DNA of 64,000 bases, from NCBI GenBank assembly GCA_965203195.1, contig OZ241860.1, forward strand, positions 1,860,001-1,924,000, in the 5' to 3' direction. Each line of letters begins with the position of its first letter. Position 1 is the stretch's first letter. A program made the translations under genes and the position numbers. The DNA is from Bin87 sp965203195. GTDB lineage: Bacteria; Chloroflexota; Dehalococcoidia; Lucifugimonadales; UBA3495. This document shows positions 41,570-49,665 of this stretch, piece by piece. Under the pieces are notes generated by a model. It was not told where the DNA came from and did not search any database. It saw only the letters and a list, made by a program, of their open reading frames with translations.

Positions 41570-43270
41570 GTGACGCCGTCCGCAACGCATCGTCTGCCGC
41601 CCCGGCGCTGGGTGCCGCCGCCGCCGGCCAACGGCCACCGGCTGCCGGCGGGGCTGTCGCCGGCGGCGGCGCAGCTGCTGCTGTCGCGGGGGATTGGGGA
41701 CGAACCGACCCTGAACCGGCGTCTTAATCCTGCTGGCCTGCCGCATCCGGCGGGCCTGCTGGCGGGGATTGACGCCGCGTTGCCGCGTCTGGCCGCCGCC
41801 GTCCGGTCGGGGGAACGGGTAGCCGTTTTCGGCGATTTTGATGTTGACGGCATCACCGGAACGGCGATTTTGTGCGAAACCCTGGGGCGGCTGGGGGCGC
41901 AGGTCATTCCCTATCTGCCGCATCCGGTTCTGGAGGGACACGGCATAGGGGCGGCGGCGGTGGCGAAGCTGCTGGCGCAGGGGGCGTCGCTCATCGTAAC
42001 GGTGGACTGCGGCATCAGCAACGCCGCCGAGGTGGCGCTGGCGGCGGACGGGGGCGCCGATGTGGTCATAACCGATCACCACACGCCACCGCCCCGGCGT
42101 CCCGATGCGGCGGCGATTGTGAACCCCAGGATGCCGGGCAACCGCTATCCGTGCCCGGAGCTGTGCGGGGCCGGGATTGCCTACAAGGTGGCGTGCGCGC
42201 TGCTGGAATACCTTGGGGAACCGCCGGACGGGTCGCTGGCCGAGCTGGCGGCGCTGGGCACGGTGGCGGATCTGGTGCCGCTGTGGGACGAAAACCGCTA
42301 TCTGGTGCAGCAGGGGCTGGAGAGGCTGCCTTACACGCGGCGTCCGGGGTTGCAGGCTCTGCTGCGGCGGATTAACCGCTACGAGCAGCCCATACGCGCC
42401 GAGGATGTGTCCTTTCGGATTGCGCCCCGGCTCAATGCCGCCGGGCGTATGGAGGACGCCGACACCGCCCTCAACCTGCTGCTTACCGGGGACAGCCGGG
42501 AGGGGAAACGGCTGGCGGAACGGCTGGAAAGCTACAACACCCGGCGCCGGGAGCTGACCAGCGCCGCCTGTGAAATCGCCATTGCGGAAGCGGCGGAGGC
42601 GGACCCGACGCCGGCCATTATCATCACGCGGCATGAGGCTTACCGGCCGGGGATTAATGGACTGGTGGCGGGCCGGCTGGCGGAGACTTTCAACCGACCG
42701 GCGATAGCGCTGGCGCGGGCCGATGCCGGCCAGCTGGTGGCCAGCGCGCGCAGCGCGGGCGGTTTCAGCCTGATTGACGCCATTGCCCGGTGCGCCGATC
42801 TGCTGGTGCGGTACGGCGGGCATCAGGCGGCGGCCGGGTTCACGGTGCGGGATGAGGATTTGCCGGCCGTTGCGGAACGGCTGCGGAGCATTGCGGGCGC
42901 CGAGATGGGCCTGTTCGGGCCGGAACCGACGCTGGAAATTCACGCCGAGGGGACGCTGGACGAACTGCTGTCCCCCGAGCTGACCCGCCTCTGTCAGCGG
43001 CTGGAGCCCTTTGGCAAGGACAATCCCACGCCGCGCTACCTGACGCGGGGGGCGCAGACGCTGAACTGGGGCTATATCGGACGGGAAAATCAGCACCTGA
43101 AGCTGCGGGTCAGCAGCGGCGGGCAGGACATTGACGCCATTCGCTGGAACTACACGGACGACTGGGGTGGCTACGACCGGGTTGATCTGGTGTTCCAGCT
43201 GGCGGAGGACAACTATCGGCCGGAACGGCCGCGCTACCTGCGGATTGATGACTGGCGGCCGGCGGCGTAG
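41570..43270 (+). CDS. recJ: Single-stranded-DNA-specific exonuclease RecJ
   Basis: 566 residues starting GTG. DHH phosphoesterase motifs: VAVFGDFDVDGITGTAIL, IVTVDCGISN, DVVITDHHTPPP, ELAALGTVADLVPL; then DHHA1 with RYGGHQAAAGFTV and a C-terminal OB domain. RecJ degrades 5' single strands in RecF-pathway and mismatch repair. GTG follows the fabF stop by 9 bases, in the same operon. Confidence 0.93.
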   Translation: MTPSATHRLPPRRWVPPPPANGHRLPAGLSPAAAQLLLSRGIGDEPTLNRRLNPAGLPHPAGLLAGIDAALPRLAAAVRSGERVAVFGDFDVDGITGTAILCETLGRLGAQVIPYLPHPVLEGHGIGAAAVAKLLAQGASLIVTVDCGISNAAEVALAADGGADVVITDHHTPPPRRPDAAAIVNPRMPGNRYPCPELCGAGIAYKVACALLEYLGEPPDGSLAELAALGTVADLVPLWDENRYLVQQGLERLPYTRRPGLQALLRRINRYEQPIRAEDVSFRIAPRLNAAGRMEDADTALNLLLTGDSREGKRLAERLESYNTRRRELTSAACEIAIAEAAEADPTPAIIITRHEAYRPGINGLVAGRLAETFNRPAIALARADAGQLVASARSAGGFSLIDAIARCADLLVRYGGHQAAAGFTVRDEDLPAVAERLRSIAGAEMGLFGPEPTLEIHAEGTLDELLSPELTRLCQRLEPFGKDNPTPRYLTRGAQTLNWGYIGRENQHLKLRVSSGGQDIDAIRWNYTDDWGGYDRVDLVFQLAEDNYRPERPRYLRIDDWRPAA

Positions 43271-43292
43271 GCGTAGGCGCGGCCCGGCCCAA

Positions 43293-43338
43293 CCCGGACG
43301 GGATTATCTATTGTTCCGCCGGGGCGTTCCCGTCCGGG
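43293..43338 (+). terminator. Hairpin after recJ
   Basis: CCCGGACGGGA (43293-43303) pairs perfectly with TCCCGTCCGGG (43328-43338). A short AT-rich ATACATACATAAATACATAT run follows (43352-43376), upstream of the permease gene. Confidence 0.6.
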
Positions 43339-43397
43339 CGGCGTATTCCGCAATACATACATAAATACATATACATAGACAGATAAACGGCGGCAGC

Positions 43398-45083
43398 ATG
43401 GCAGCGACCGGCGAACAACCGGCGGCAGAGGGCAGGCCAAGCCGCCGGCGGCGAGGATGGCTTTGGGGGCGACAGGCGCTTGGGCGGCGGCTTTTTGACG
43501 GAACGGCGCGGCCGCCGGTGGCGATCTGGCTGCCGGCGCTGGTGGTGGCGGCGGCGCTGGCGGCATCCCCGATCTATCTGGTGGGGCGGACATTGGGCGC
43601 CGGGCCGGAGGCGGCCGAGCTGATTTTGCGTCCGCGCACGCTGTGGCTGGCGGCGCGCACCCTGGCGCTGATGGGGGCGGTGATGGTCGGCTGCCTCGTC
43701 ATCGCGGCCCCGCTGGCCTGGCTTACCGTCCGCACCGACCTGCCGGGCCGGGGGTTCTGGCGGGTGGTCACGATGCTGCCCCTGGCCCTGCCCTCGTACA
43801 TTGTGGGCTTTGCGGTGACCGCCGGGCTGGGGCCGCGGGGCATCTTGCAGGGCTGGCTGGAAGCGGCCTTCGGGATTGAGCGCCTGCCCAGCATCTACGG
43901 ATTCGCCGGCGCCGCCTTTACGCTGATTATCATCAGCTTTCCTTATGCGCTGCTGCCCATCCGCGCGGCCTTGTGGAGTCTGGACGCTGCGCTGGAGGAA
44001 TCGGCCCGCGCGCTGGGGCATAGCCGGTGGCAGACTTTTCGCCGGGTGACCCTGCCTCTGCTGCGGCCGGCCATCCTGGCCGGGGGGTTGCTGACCGCCC
44101 TTTATACGCTCAGCGATTTCGGGGCGGTGGCGATGATGAAGTATGAGACTTTCGCGTGGAGCATTTACATTCAGTATGGCGCCGCCTTGAACCGGACTCT
44201 GGCCGCGGCCTGGTCGCTGGCGCTGATTGCGCTGGCGCTGGCGGTAGTCTGGGGCGAGTCGGCGGCGCGGGGGGCGGCGTCCGGGGGGCGTTATTATCGC
44301 AGCCGCGGGGGGGCGTCGCGGCCGGCGGAACGGGTTGCATTGGGGTGGTGGCGCTGGCCGGCGCTGGCCGGCGTCGGCCTGGTGGCGCTGCTGTCGCTGG
44401 GGCTGCCGCTGGGGATACTGGCGTACTGGACGGCGCGGGGCGTGGCGGCCGGCGAACCGCTGGCGCTGCTGTGGCGCGCCGCCGGCAACTCGGTGGGCGT
44501 ATCGGCGCTGGCGGCGGGGCTGACGGTATTGTGCGCCGCGCCCATCGCCGTGTTGTCGGTGCGTTATCCGGGGCGGTTCAGCCGGTGGCTGGAACGGCTG
44601 GGCTTCGTAGGGTTTGCCCTGCCGGGCATAGTGATTGCGCTGGGGCTGGTATATTTCGGGGCCAACTATGCGCCCTGGCTGTACCAGTCGCTGGCGATGC
44701 TGGCGGTGGCCTATACCACGCTGTTTCTGCCGGCGGCGGTGGGAGCGCTGCGGGCGTCGCTGGCGCAGGCGCGCCCGGAGTTTGAGGAAGCGGCGCGCAG
44801 CCTGGGCAAATCCCCGCTGGCGACGCTGCTGACGGTTACACTGCCGCTGGCGCGTCCCGGCATTCTCACCGGCGCGGCGCTGGTTTTTCTGCTGACGATG
44901 AAGGAGCTGCCGGCCACGCTGATTTTGAGTCCCATTGGATTTACCACTTTGGCGTCGTCCATCTGGTCGGCGGCGGAGGAGGCGTTTTTTGCCCGGGCCG
45001 CGGCGCCGGCGCTGCTGCTGGTGGCGGTATCATCCCTGCCCCTGGCGATAATTGCCTTGCGGGAGGAACTGCGCCCGGAGTAG
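43398..45083 (+). CDS. Iron-type ABC transporter permease, two fused permease domains
   Basis: 561 residues with about 12 membrane helices and two EAA loops: EESARALGHSRWQTFRRVTL (about 195) and EEAARSLGKSPLATLLTVTL (about 465). This double-domain layout is that of FbpB/AfuB-type Fe3+ permeases. No ATPase or binding protein gene is adjacent, so partners must be elsewhere. The start region is basic (RPSRRRRGWLWGRQ). Confidence 0.85.
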   Translation: MAATGEQPAAEGRPSRRRRGWLWGRQALGRRLFDGTARPPVAIWLPALVVAAALAASPIYLVGRTLGAGPEAAELILRPRTLWLAARTLALMGAVMVGCLVIAAPLAWLTVRTDLPGRGFWRVVTMLPLALPSYIVGFAVTAGLGPRGILQGWLEAAFGIERLPSIYGFAGAAFTLIIISFPYALLPIRAALWSLDAALEESARALGHSRWQTFRRVTLPLLRPAILAGGLLTALYTLSDFGAVAMMKYETFAWSIYIQYGAALNRTLAAAWSLALIALALAVVWGESAARGAASGGRYYRSRGGASRPAERVALGWWRWPALAGVGLVALLSLGLPLGILAYWTARGVAAGEPLALLWRAAGNSVGVSALAAGLTVLCAAPIAVLSVRYPGRFSRWLERLGFVGFALPGIVIALGLVYFGANYAPWLYQSLAMLAVAYTTLFLPAAVGALRASLAQARPEFEEAARSLGKSPLATLLTVTLPLARPGILTGAALVFLLTMKELPATLILSPIGFTTLASSIWSAAEEAFFARAAAPALLLVAVSSLPLAIIALREELRPE

Positions 45084-45121
45084 CATACTTTGGAACGGCC
45101 GGAACAACAGAGGCAGACGCG

Positions 45122-45652
45122 ATGCAGAGCGCCAGGTTTTACGGGCTGGCCTTCGCTATCATCCTGATTGCGGAGCTGGTCACTACGGGATTGCAGGTGC
45201 TGGGCGCCTACTATCCGACCGGGCATCCGGTGGCTATACTGGCCGCCAACCTGTCCGGGGTCACATTGGGAGGCATCATCATGGTAATCGGGTTTCTCCG
45301 GGACAACCGCCTGGAGCAGGAACGCAAGCGCACCGAAGCCGCGGAGACGCTGGCGAAAGAGGAACGCAAGCGCGCCGAAGCCGCGGAGACGTCGGCGAAA
45401 GAGGCGAGGGAGCGCACCGCTGCGGCGGAGATGCTAGCGAAAGAGGCACAGGAACGCATCGCGGCGGCGGAGTCCATGGCGAAAGAGGCGCGGGAACGCA
45501 TCGCGGCGGCGGAGTCCATGGCGAAAGAGGAGCGGGAGCGCGCCGACCGACTGATGTCGGAACTGCTGGCCCGTCAGGAACGGGACGATGCGATGGAAGC
45601 CCGCATCCGCCGCCTTGAGGAACGGCTCAACAACGATGCCGCCCCGGAATAG
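45122..45652 (+). CDS. Two-helix membrane protein with long coiled coil (copy 1)
   Basis: 176 residues. Transmembrane helices at about 8-30 (FYGLAFAIILIAELVTTGLQ) and 36-58 (ILAANLSGVTLGGIIMVIGF), then a charged coiled coil of 11- to 12-residue units (ERKRTEAAETLAKE, ERIAAAESMAKEAR) to residue about 140, ending LLARQERDDAMEARIRRLEE. No family recognised. It is the first of three tandem paralogues, with the longest coiled coil. Confidence 0.7.
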   Translation: MQSARFYGLAFAIILIAELVTTGLQVLGAYYPTGHPVAILAANLSGVTLGGIIMVIGFLRDNRLEQERKRTEAAETLAKEERKRAEAAETSAKEARERTAAAEMLAKEAQERIAAAESMAKEARERIAAAESMAKEERERADRLMSELLARQERDDAMEARIRRLEERLNNDAAPE

Positions 45653-45724
45653 CGCAACGACGGCTGATCCCGGAGCGCCGCCGCCGAGGCGACGCGGACG
45701 GATTGAGGCTATTTGGCAGACGCG

Positions 45725-46153
45725 ATGCAGAGCGCCTGGTTTTACGGGCTGGCCTTCGCTATCATCCTGATTGCGGATCTGGTCACTACGGGTTTGCAGG
45801 TGCTGGGCGCCTACTATCCGACCGGGCATCCGGTCGCTATACTGGCGGCCAACCTGTCCGGGGTTACATTGGGAGGCATCATCATGGTAATCGGGTTTCT
45901 CCGGGACAACCGCCTGGACCAGGAACGCAAGCGCACCGAGGCGGCGGAGACGCTGGCGAAGCAGGAACGAGAACGCGCCGACCGGGAGCGGGAGCGTGCC
46001 GACCGGGAACAGGAGCGCGCCGACCGGCTAATGTCGGAACTGCTGGCCCGCCAGGAACGGGACGACGCGATGGAAGCCCGCATCCGCCGCCTTGAGGAAC
46101 GCCTCAATGACGATGCCGCCCCGGACGCCGCGCCGAACGCGGCCCCGGAATAG
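45725..46153 (+). CDS. Two-helix membrane protein with coiled coil (copy 2)
   Basis: 142 residues from ATG 45725 (a TTG at 45713 is in frame). The membrane part is almost identical to copy 1. The coiled coil is shorter and built from DRERERADREQERADR units, so the copies differ mainly in repeat number. The spacer before it is also repeated before copy 3 (ATTGAGGCTATTTGGCAGAC). Confidence 0.7.
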   Translation: MQSAWFYGLAFAIILIADLVTTGLQVLGAYYPTGHPVAILAANLSGVTLGGIIMVIGFLRDNRLDQERKRTEAAETLAKQERERADRERERADREQERADRLMSELLARQERDDAMEARIRRLEERLNDDAAPDAAPNAAPE

Positions 46154-46225
46154 CGCAGCGCCGGCTGAGCCCGGAACGCCGCCGTCGAGGCGACGCGGCC
46201 GGATTGAGGCTATTTGGCAGACGCG

Positions 46226-46717
46226 ATGCAAAACGCCAAGTTTTACGGGCTGGCCTTCGCTATCATCCTGATTGCGGAGCTGGTCACCACAGGATTGCAG
46301 CTGCTGGGCGCCTACTATCCGACTGGGCATCCGGTCGCTATACTGGCCGCCAACCTGTCCGGGGTCACATTGGGAGGCTTCATCATGGTAATCGGATTTC
46401 TCCGGGACAACCGCCTGGAGCAGGAACGCAAGCGCACCGAAGCCGCGGAGACGCTGGTGAAAGAGGAGCGCAAGCGCACCGAAGCGGCTGAGACCACGGC
46501 GAAAGAGGAACGCAAGCGCGCTAACCAGGAACGGGAACGCGCCAATCAAGAGCGGGAACGCGCCGACCGGGAACAGGAACGCGCCGACCGGCTGATGTCG
46601 GAATTGCTGGCCCGCCAGGAACGGGACGACGCGATGGAAGCCCGCATCCGCAGCATTGAGGAACAGCTCAACGACAATGCCACCCTGGACGCCACGCCGG
46701 ATGCCACGCCGGAATAG
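46226..46717 (+). CDS. Two-helix membrane protein with coiled coil (copy 3)
   Basis: 163 residues from ATG 46226 (TTG at 46214 possible). The membrane part is MQNAKFYGLAFAIILIAELV onward; the coiled coil combines ERKRTEAAET units and NQERERANQERERADREQ units; the end IRSIEEQLNDN is diverged. It is part of the tandem triplet. Confidence 0.7.
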   Translation: MQNAKFYGLAFAIILIAELVTTGLQLLGAYYPTGHPVAILAANLSGVTLGGFIMVIGFLRDNRLEQERKRTEAAETLVKEERKRTEAAETTAKEERKRANQERERANQERERADREQERADRLMSELLARQERDDAMEARIRSIEEQLNDNATLDATPDATPE

Positions 46718-46863
46718 CGCAATGCCGGCTGTTCCCTAAACGCCGCGCCGAGGCAGCGCGGCCGGATTAATGCCATTCATTTGATTGATGCCGCTGACGC
46801 CTTTGATGCCGTCCAGTTGATGCCCTCCGGCGGTTCCCGCCGCTTTCATTGGGAGTATTGGCA

Positions 46864-48147
46864 ATGCCCCGCCTTGAAGTTTTGTCCGAAGTCCAGCGCC
46901 GGATGCTGGAGTTCTTTCCCTGTATGGAGTTTGACGACACGCCCTGGGCGCCGCTGTCCAGGCCCCTGTCGGCCAGCAAAGTCGCCCTTGTCACCACCGC
47001 CGGCCTGCATCTGCGGGACGACAAACCCTTCAACCGGGACCATCCGGGCGGCGAGTCCACCTACCGCGTCATTCCCGGCGCGGCCAACCCCGCCGACATC
47101 GTGCAGAGCCACTTCAGCATCGGCTTTGACCGCACCGCCATCTACCGAGACCTCAACATCACCTACCCCGTGGACCGGATGCGGGAGCTGGCGGCGCAGG
47201 GCGTCATCGGCGGCCTGGCCCCCAACGGCTATTCCTTTATGGGCGCTCTGCGGGATTGCGCCGTCATTGCGGAGCAGACCGGCCCGGAAGTGGCGCAGCG
47301 GCTGAAGGCGGACGGCGCAGAGGCGGTGTTCCTGACCCCTACTTGACCGCTGTGCACGCACGCCGTGAGCGTGCTGGCGCGGGTGTTTGAGAGCGCCGGG
47401 CTGGCTACGGTGGCGGTGGCGCTGGTGCGGGAACACGCCGCGCGGGTCAAGCCGCCCCGCGCCCTGTGGGTGCCGTTCTACTTCGGTTATGCCCTGGGCA
47501 AGCCCGATGACCCGGCGTTCCAGCATCGGGTTATTGCCGCCGCGCTGGATTTGCTCCAGGCCGACAGCGGCCCCGTCCTGGCCGATTACCCCGATGAGGC
47601 CGGCCCCGTGGGTATGCCACAGGCGTCGGAAGTCGCCGCCGCCGTTGCCCAGCCGGGGGCCGGGCCGGAGCCGGGGGTTGAGGGCAACAACGGCGTCAGT
47701 GGCAATGGCAACGGCAGTGGCGGCGACGGGGCGGCGAGCGTCGGGCGGCTTAACGCCGCCGATACGCTGACGGCGCTGCGTCCGTACTATGAACGCTGGC
47801 TGGAACAGCGGGGGCGGACGGCGGTAGGGATTACCGGCGTTCCGCAGCGGCGGTTCCGGGGCGTGGTGCGTTTTTTGGAAGCCTACGCGGAAAGCGACGC
47901 CGCCGATATGGACGACCGGCCGGCGGATGTGTCCGTGCCGCAGTTTGTCCGCTACTGCGCCGACGACCTGAAGGCGTTCTGCTACGAGGCGCGGATGATG
48001 CAGCGTCCTGATGACGCCGAGCCGGACATTCACCGCTGGTTCTGGGGCGAAACGGAGGTTGGCGCGCTGATTGACCGCATCACGCGGCGGCTGAATGCAA
48101 CGGGGGACACGCGGTTGCAGGCCACCGCCTATGGGCTTTCCCGTTAG
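46864..48147 (+). CDS. GrdB/PrdB-family reductase, probable selenoprotein (UGA at codon 161)
   Basis: 427 residues if the in-frame TGA at 47344-47346 is read through. Both sides are in the same frame and belong to one family. Before it are VALVTTAGLHLRDDKPF-type sequence, QSHFSIGFDRTAIYRDLNIT, YPVDRMRELAAQGVIGGLAP and AEAVFLTPT; after it are PLCTHAVSVLARVFESAGLA and PPRALWVPFYFGYALGKPDD. The combined site LTPT-U-PLC is a U-x2-C, where glycine/proline/sarcosine/betaine reductase B-type proteins carry Sec or Cys. A Gly/Asn linker (about 285-300) precedes the C-terminal domain (RWLEQRGRTAVGITGVPQRR). A nonsense mutation is the alternative. Confidence 0.8.
47358..47374 (+). promoter_or_regulatory. 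Candidate bacterial SECIS hairpin after the UGA codon
   Basis: GCACGC (47358-47363) pairs with GCGTGC (47369-47374) around the loop CGTGA, starting 11 bases past the UGA; CCGC (47347-47350) and GCGG (47379-47382) could extend it. Distance and small loop with a G fit bacterial SECIS elements. It lies wholly within coding sequence. Confidence 0.45.
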
Positions 48148-48159
48148 GGCGCATCGTCA

Positions 48160-48276
48160 AATCACCCGTCATTCCGGCGGGGGCCGGAATCCGGGACAGG
48201 CGCCCACTGCTGCGTAATTATGCAGCGGGCGGGCAGGGTGCCCGGATTCCGGCCGGCACCGGAGCGGCGGGTGATT
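48160..48276. repeat. Inverted-repeat element, MITE-like (copy 2)
   Basis: Arms of 36 bp: 48160-48195 (AATCACCCGTCATTCCGGCG...) and 48241-48276 (complement of AATCACCCGCCGCTCCGGTG...), with a central CTGCTGCGTAATTATGCAG hairpin. It shares its arm wording (CCGGAATCCGGG) and layout with 11006-11120. No coding capacity; it lies between the selenoprotein gene and the rpsL promoter. Confidence 0.75.
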
Positions 48277-48449
48277 ATGCTATGTCGCCGGAGCGACGAA
48301 AGAAGGCGTTTGACGACGCGCCTTGATCCGGGAGGAGGTTTCGGTCGGGAAGGGGGTTCCGGTGGGCGGGGACATAACGGCAGCAGGCGGGGGGTAGGCG
48401 ACGACAGGGCGGTCGTCAAAAGAAACGCTAACTGCGGCTGATATTTAAG

Positions 48450-48478
48450 TTGACACCGGCGGCAAGCGGGGTTATTAT
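48450..48478 (+). promoter_or_regulatory. Strong promoter of the ribosomal protein cluster
   Basis: TTGACA (48450-48455), a 17-base spacer and TATTAT (48473-48478), 52 bases before the rpsL ATG: nearly consensus, as expected for rpsL-rpsG-fusA. Confidence 0.8.
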
Positions 48479-48530
48479 GTTTTGCCGTTGCGCCGGTGGC
48501 TCAAATCGGCGCCATTGTGAAGGAAGCGCT

Positions 48531-48944
48531 ATGCCTACTGTCAATCAACTGGTACGCAAGGGCCGCAAGCCGGTGCGGAAGAACACCAAGGCGCCGGCGC
48601 TGCACTGGGTGCAGAACTCGTTGCGGAACCGCACCCGCTGGGGGCCGGGCTGTCCGCAACGGCGGGGGGTGTGCATTCAGGTGCGCACGATGACCCCCAA
48701 AAAGCCCAATTCGGCGCTGCGGAAAATCTGCCGCGTGCGCCTTACCAACGGGGTGGAAGTCACCGCTTACATCGGCGGCGAGGGCCACAACTTGCAGGAA
48801 CACTCGGTAGTGCTGATACGCGGCGGGCGGGTCAAGGACCTGCCGGGCGTGCGCTACCATGTGGTACGCAGCAACCTGGATACGGAAGGCGTCAGCGGAC
48901 GGCGGCAGGGTCGCAGCAAGTACGGCACCCGCCGGTCGCGGTAG
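48531..48944 (+). CDS. rpsL: 30S ribosomal protein S12
   Basis: 137 residues. MPTVNQLVRKGRKPV, TPKKPNSALRKICRVRL and GGRVKDLPGVRYHVVR are classical S12; the protein shapes the decoding site. Relative to E. coli S12, about 14 residues are inserted after PAL (residues 25-40, HWVQNSLRNRTRWGPG) before CPQRRGVC. I recall insertions at this site in some Chloroflexota, but cannot verify. The ATG at 48531 follows GAAGGAAGC. Confidence 0.96.
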   Translation: MPTVNQLVRKGRKPVRKNTKAPALHWVQNSLRNRTRWGPGCPQRRGVCIQVRTMTPKKPNSALRKICRVRLTNGVEVTAYIGGEGHNLQEHSVVLIRGGRVKDLPGVRYHVVRSNLDTEGVSGRRQGRSKYGTRRSR

Positions 48945-49035
48945 CCTCGCCCCGCCGCTCCAATAACCTGTCCTCCGCAACCCGTCCCGCCGGCAGCCCC
49001 GCCGCAGCAACCAACCACGCAAGGCAGAAAACGAT

Positions 49036-49506
49036 ATGTCGCGACGACGACGCGCCGAGCCGCGGGTCATCAAGCCCGACCCGCGCTACCACAATCTGGA
49101 GCTCGCCAAGTTCATCAACCGGGTAATGCTCAAGGGCAAGAAGTCCACGGCCCAGCGGGTAGTGTACGATGCGCTGGAGCTGGTGCGGCAGGATTCCAGC
49201 CAGGATCCGCTGGTGGTGTTCGGGGCGGCACTCCGCAACGCCACGCCGCTGGTGGAAGTGCGCCCGCGGCGGGTGGGCGGCGCCACTTACCAGGTTCCCA
49301 TTGAGCTGCGCACTACGCGCAGCGAAGCGCTGGCGATGCGCTGGATTATCCGGGGCGCCCGGGGGCGCAACGGGATGCGGATGGCGCGGGGGCTGGCCAA
49401 CGAGTTTATGGACGCGGCGCGAGGGGAAGGCTCCGCCGTGCGCCGCCGGGACGAACTGCACCGGATGGCCGAAGCCAACCGCGCTTTCGTCCATTACCGA
49501 CGCTGA
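49036..49506 (+). CDS. rpsG: 30S ribosomal protein S7
   Basis: 156 residues, normal length: MSRRRRAEPRVIKPDPRYHN, KFINRVMLKGKKSTAQRVVY, VEVRPRRVGGATYQVPIELR and RMAEANRAFVHYRR. It nucleates folding of the 16S 3' domain. It lies between rpsL and fusA in the usual str order. Confidence 0.96.
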   Translation: MSRRRRAEPRVIKPDPRYHNLELAKFINRVMLKGKKSTAQRVVYDALELVRQDSSQDPLVVFGAALRNATPLVEVRPRRVGGATYQVPIELRTTRSEALAMRWIIRGARGRNGMRMARGLANEFMDAARGEGSAVRRRDELHRMAEANRAFVHYRR

Positions 49507-49665
49507 TTTCCTCCGCTTCCGCTGTCGCCGGCCGAAAGGCCGGCGTTCTGCCGGCCCGCCTGTCCCCCGTCCAGCTCCGCCCTGGATCCCTGTACCTCAA
49601 CTCCCGTCAGGCCAATTTTTCACGCTACCGCAGCGACTGCGGATTTCACTGAAGCAGGTCTCCCT

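Noticed and set aside
47365..48147. Separate gene starting after the TGA in the GrdB/PrdB-like gene
   Set aside because: The start would remove the family's active-site segment and lacks a ribosome site; frame and homology continue across the TGA.
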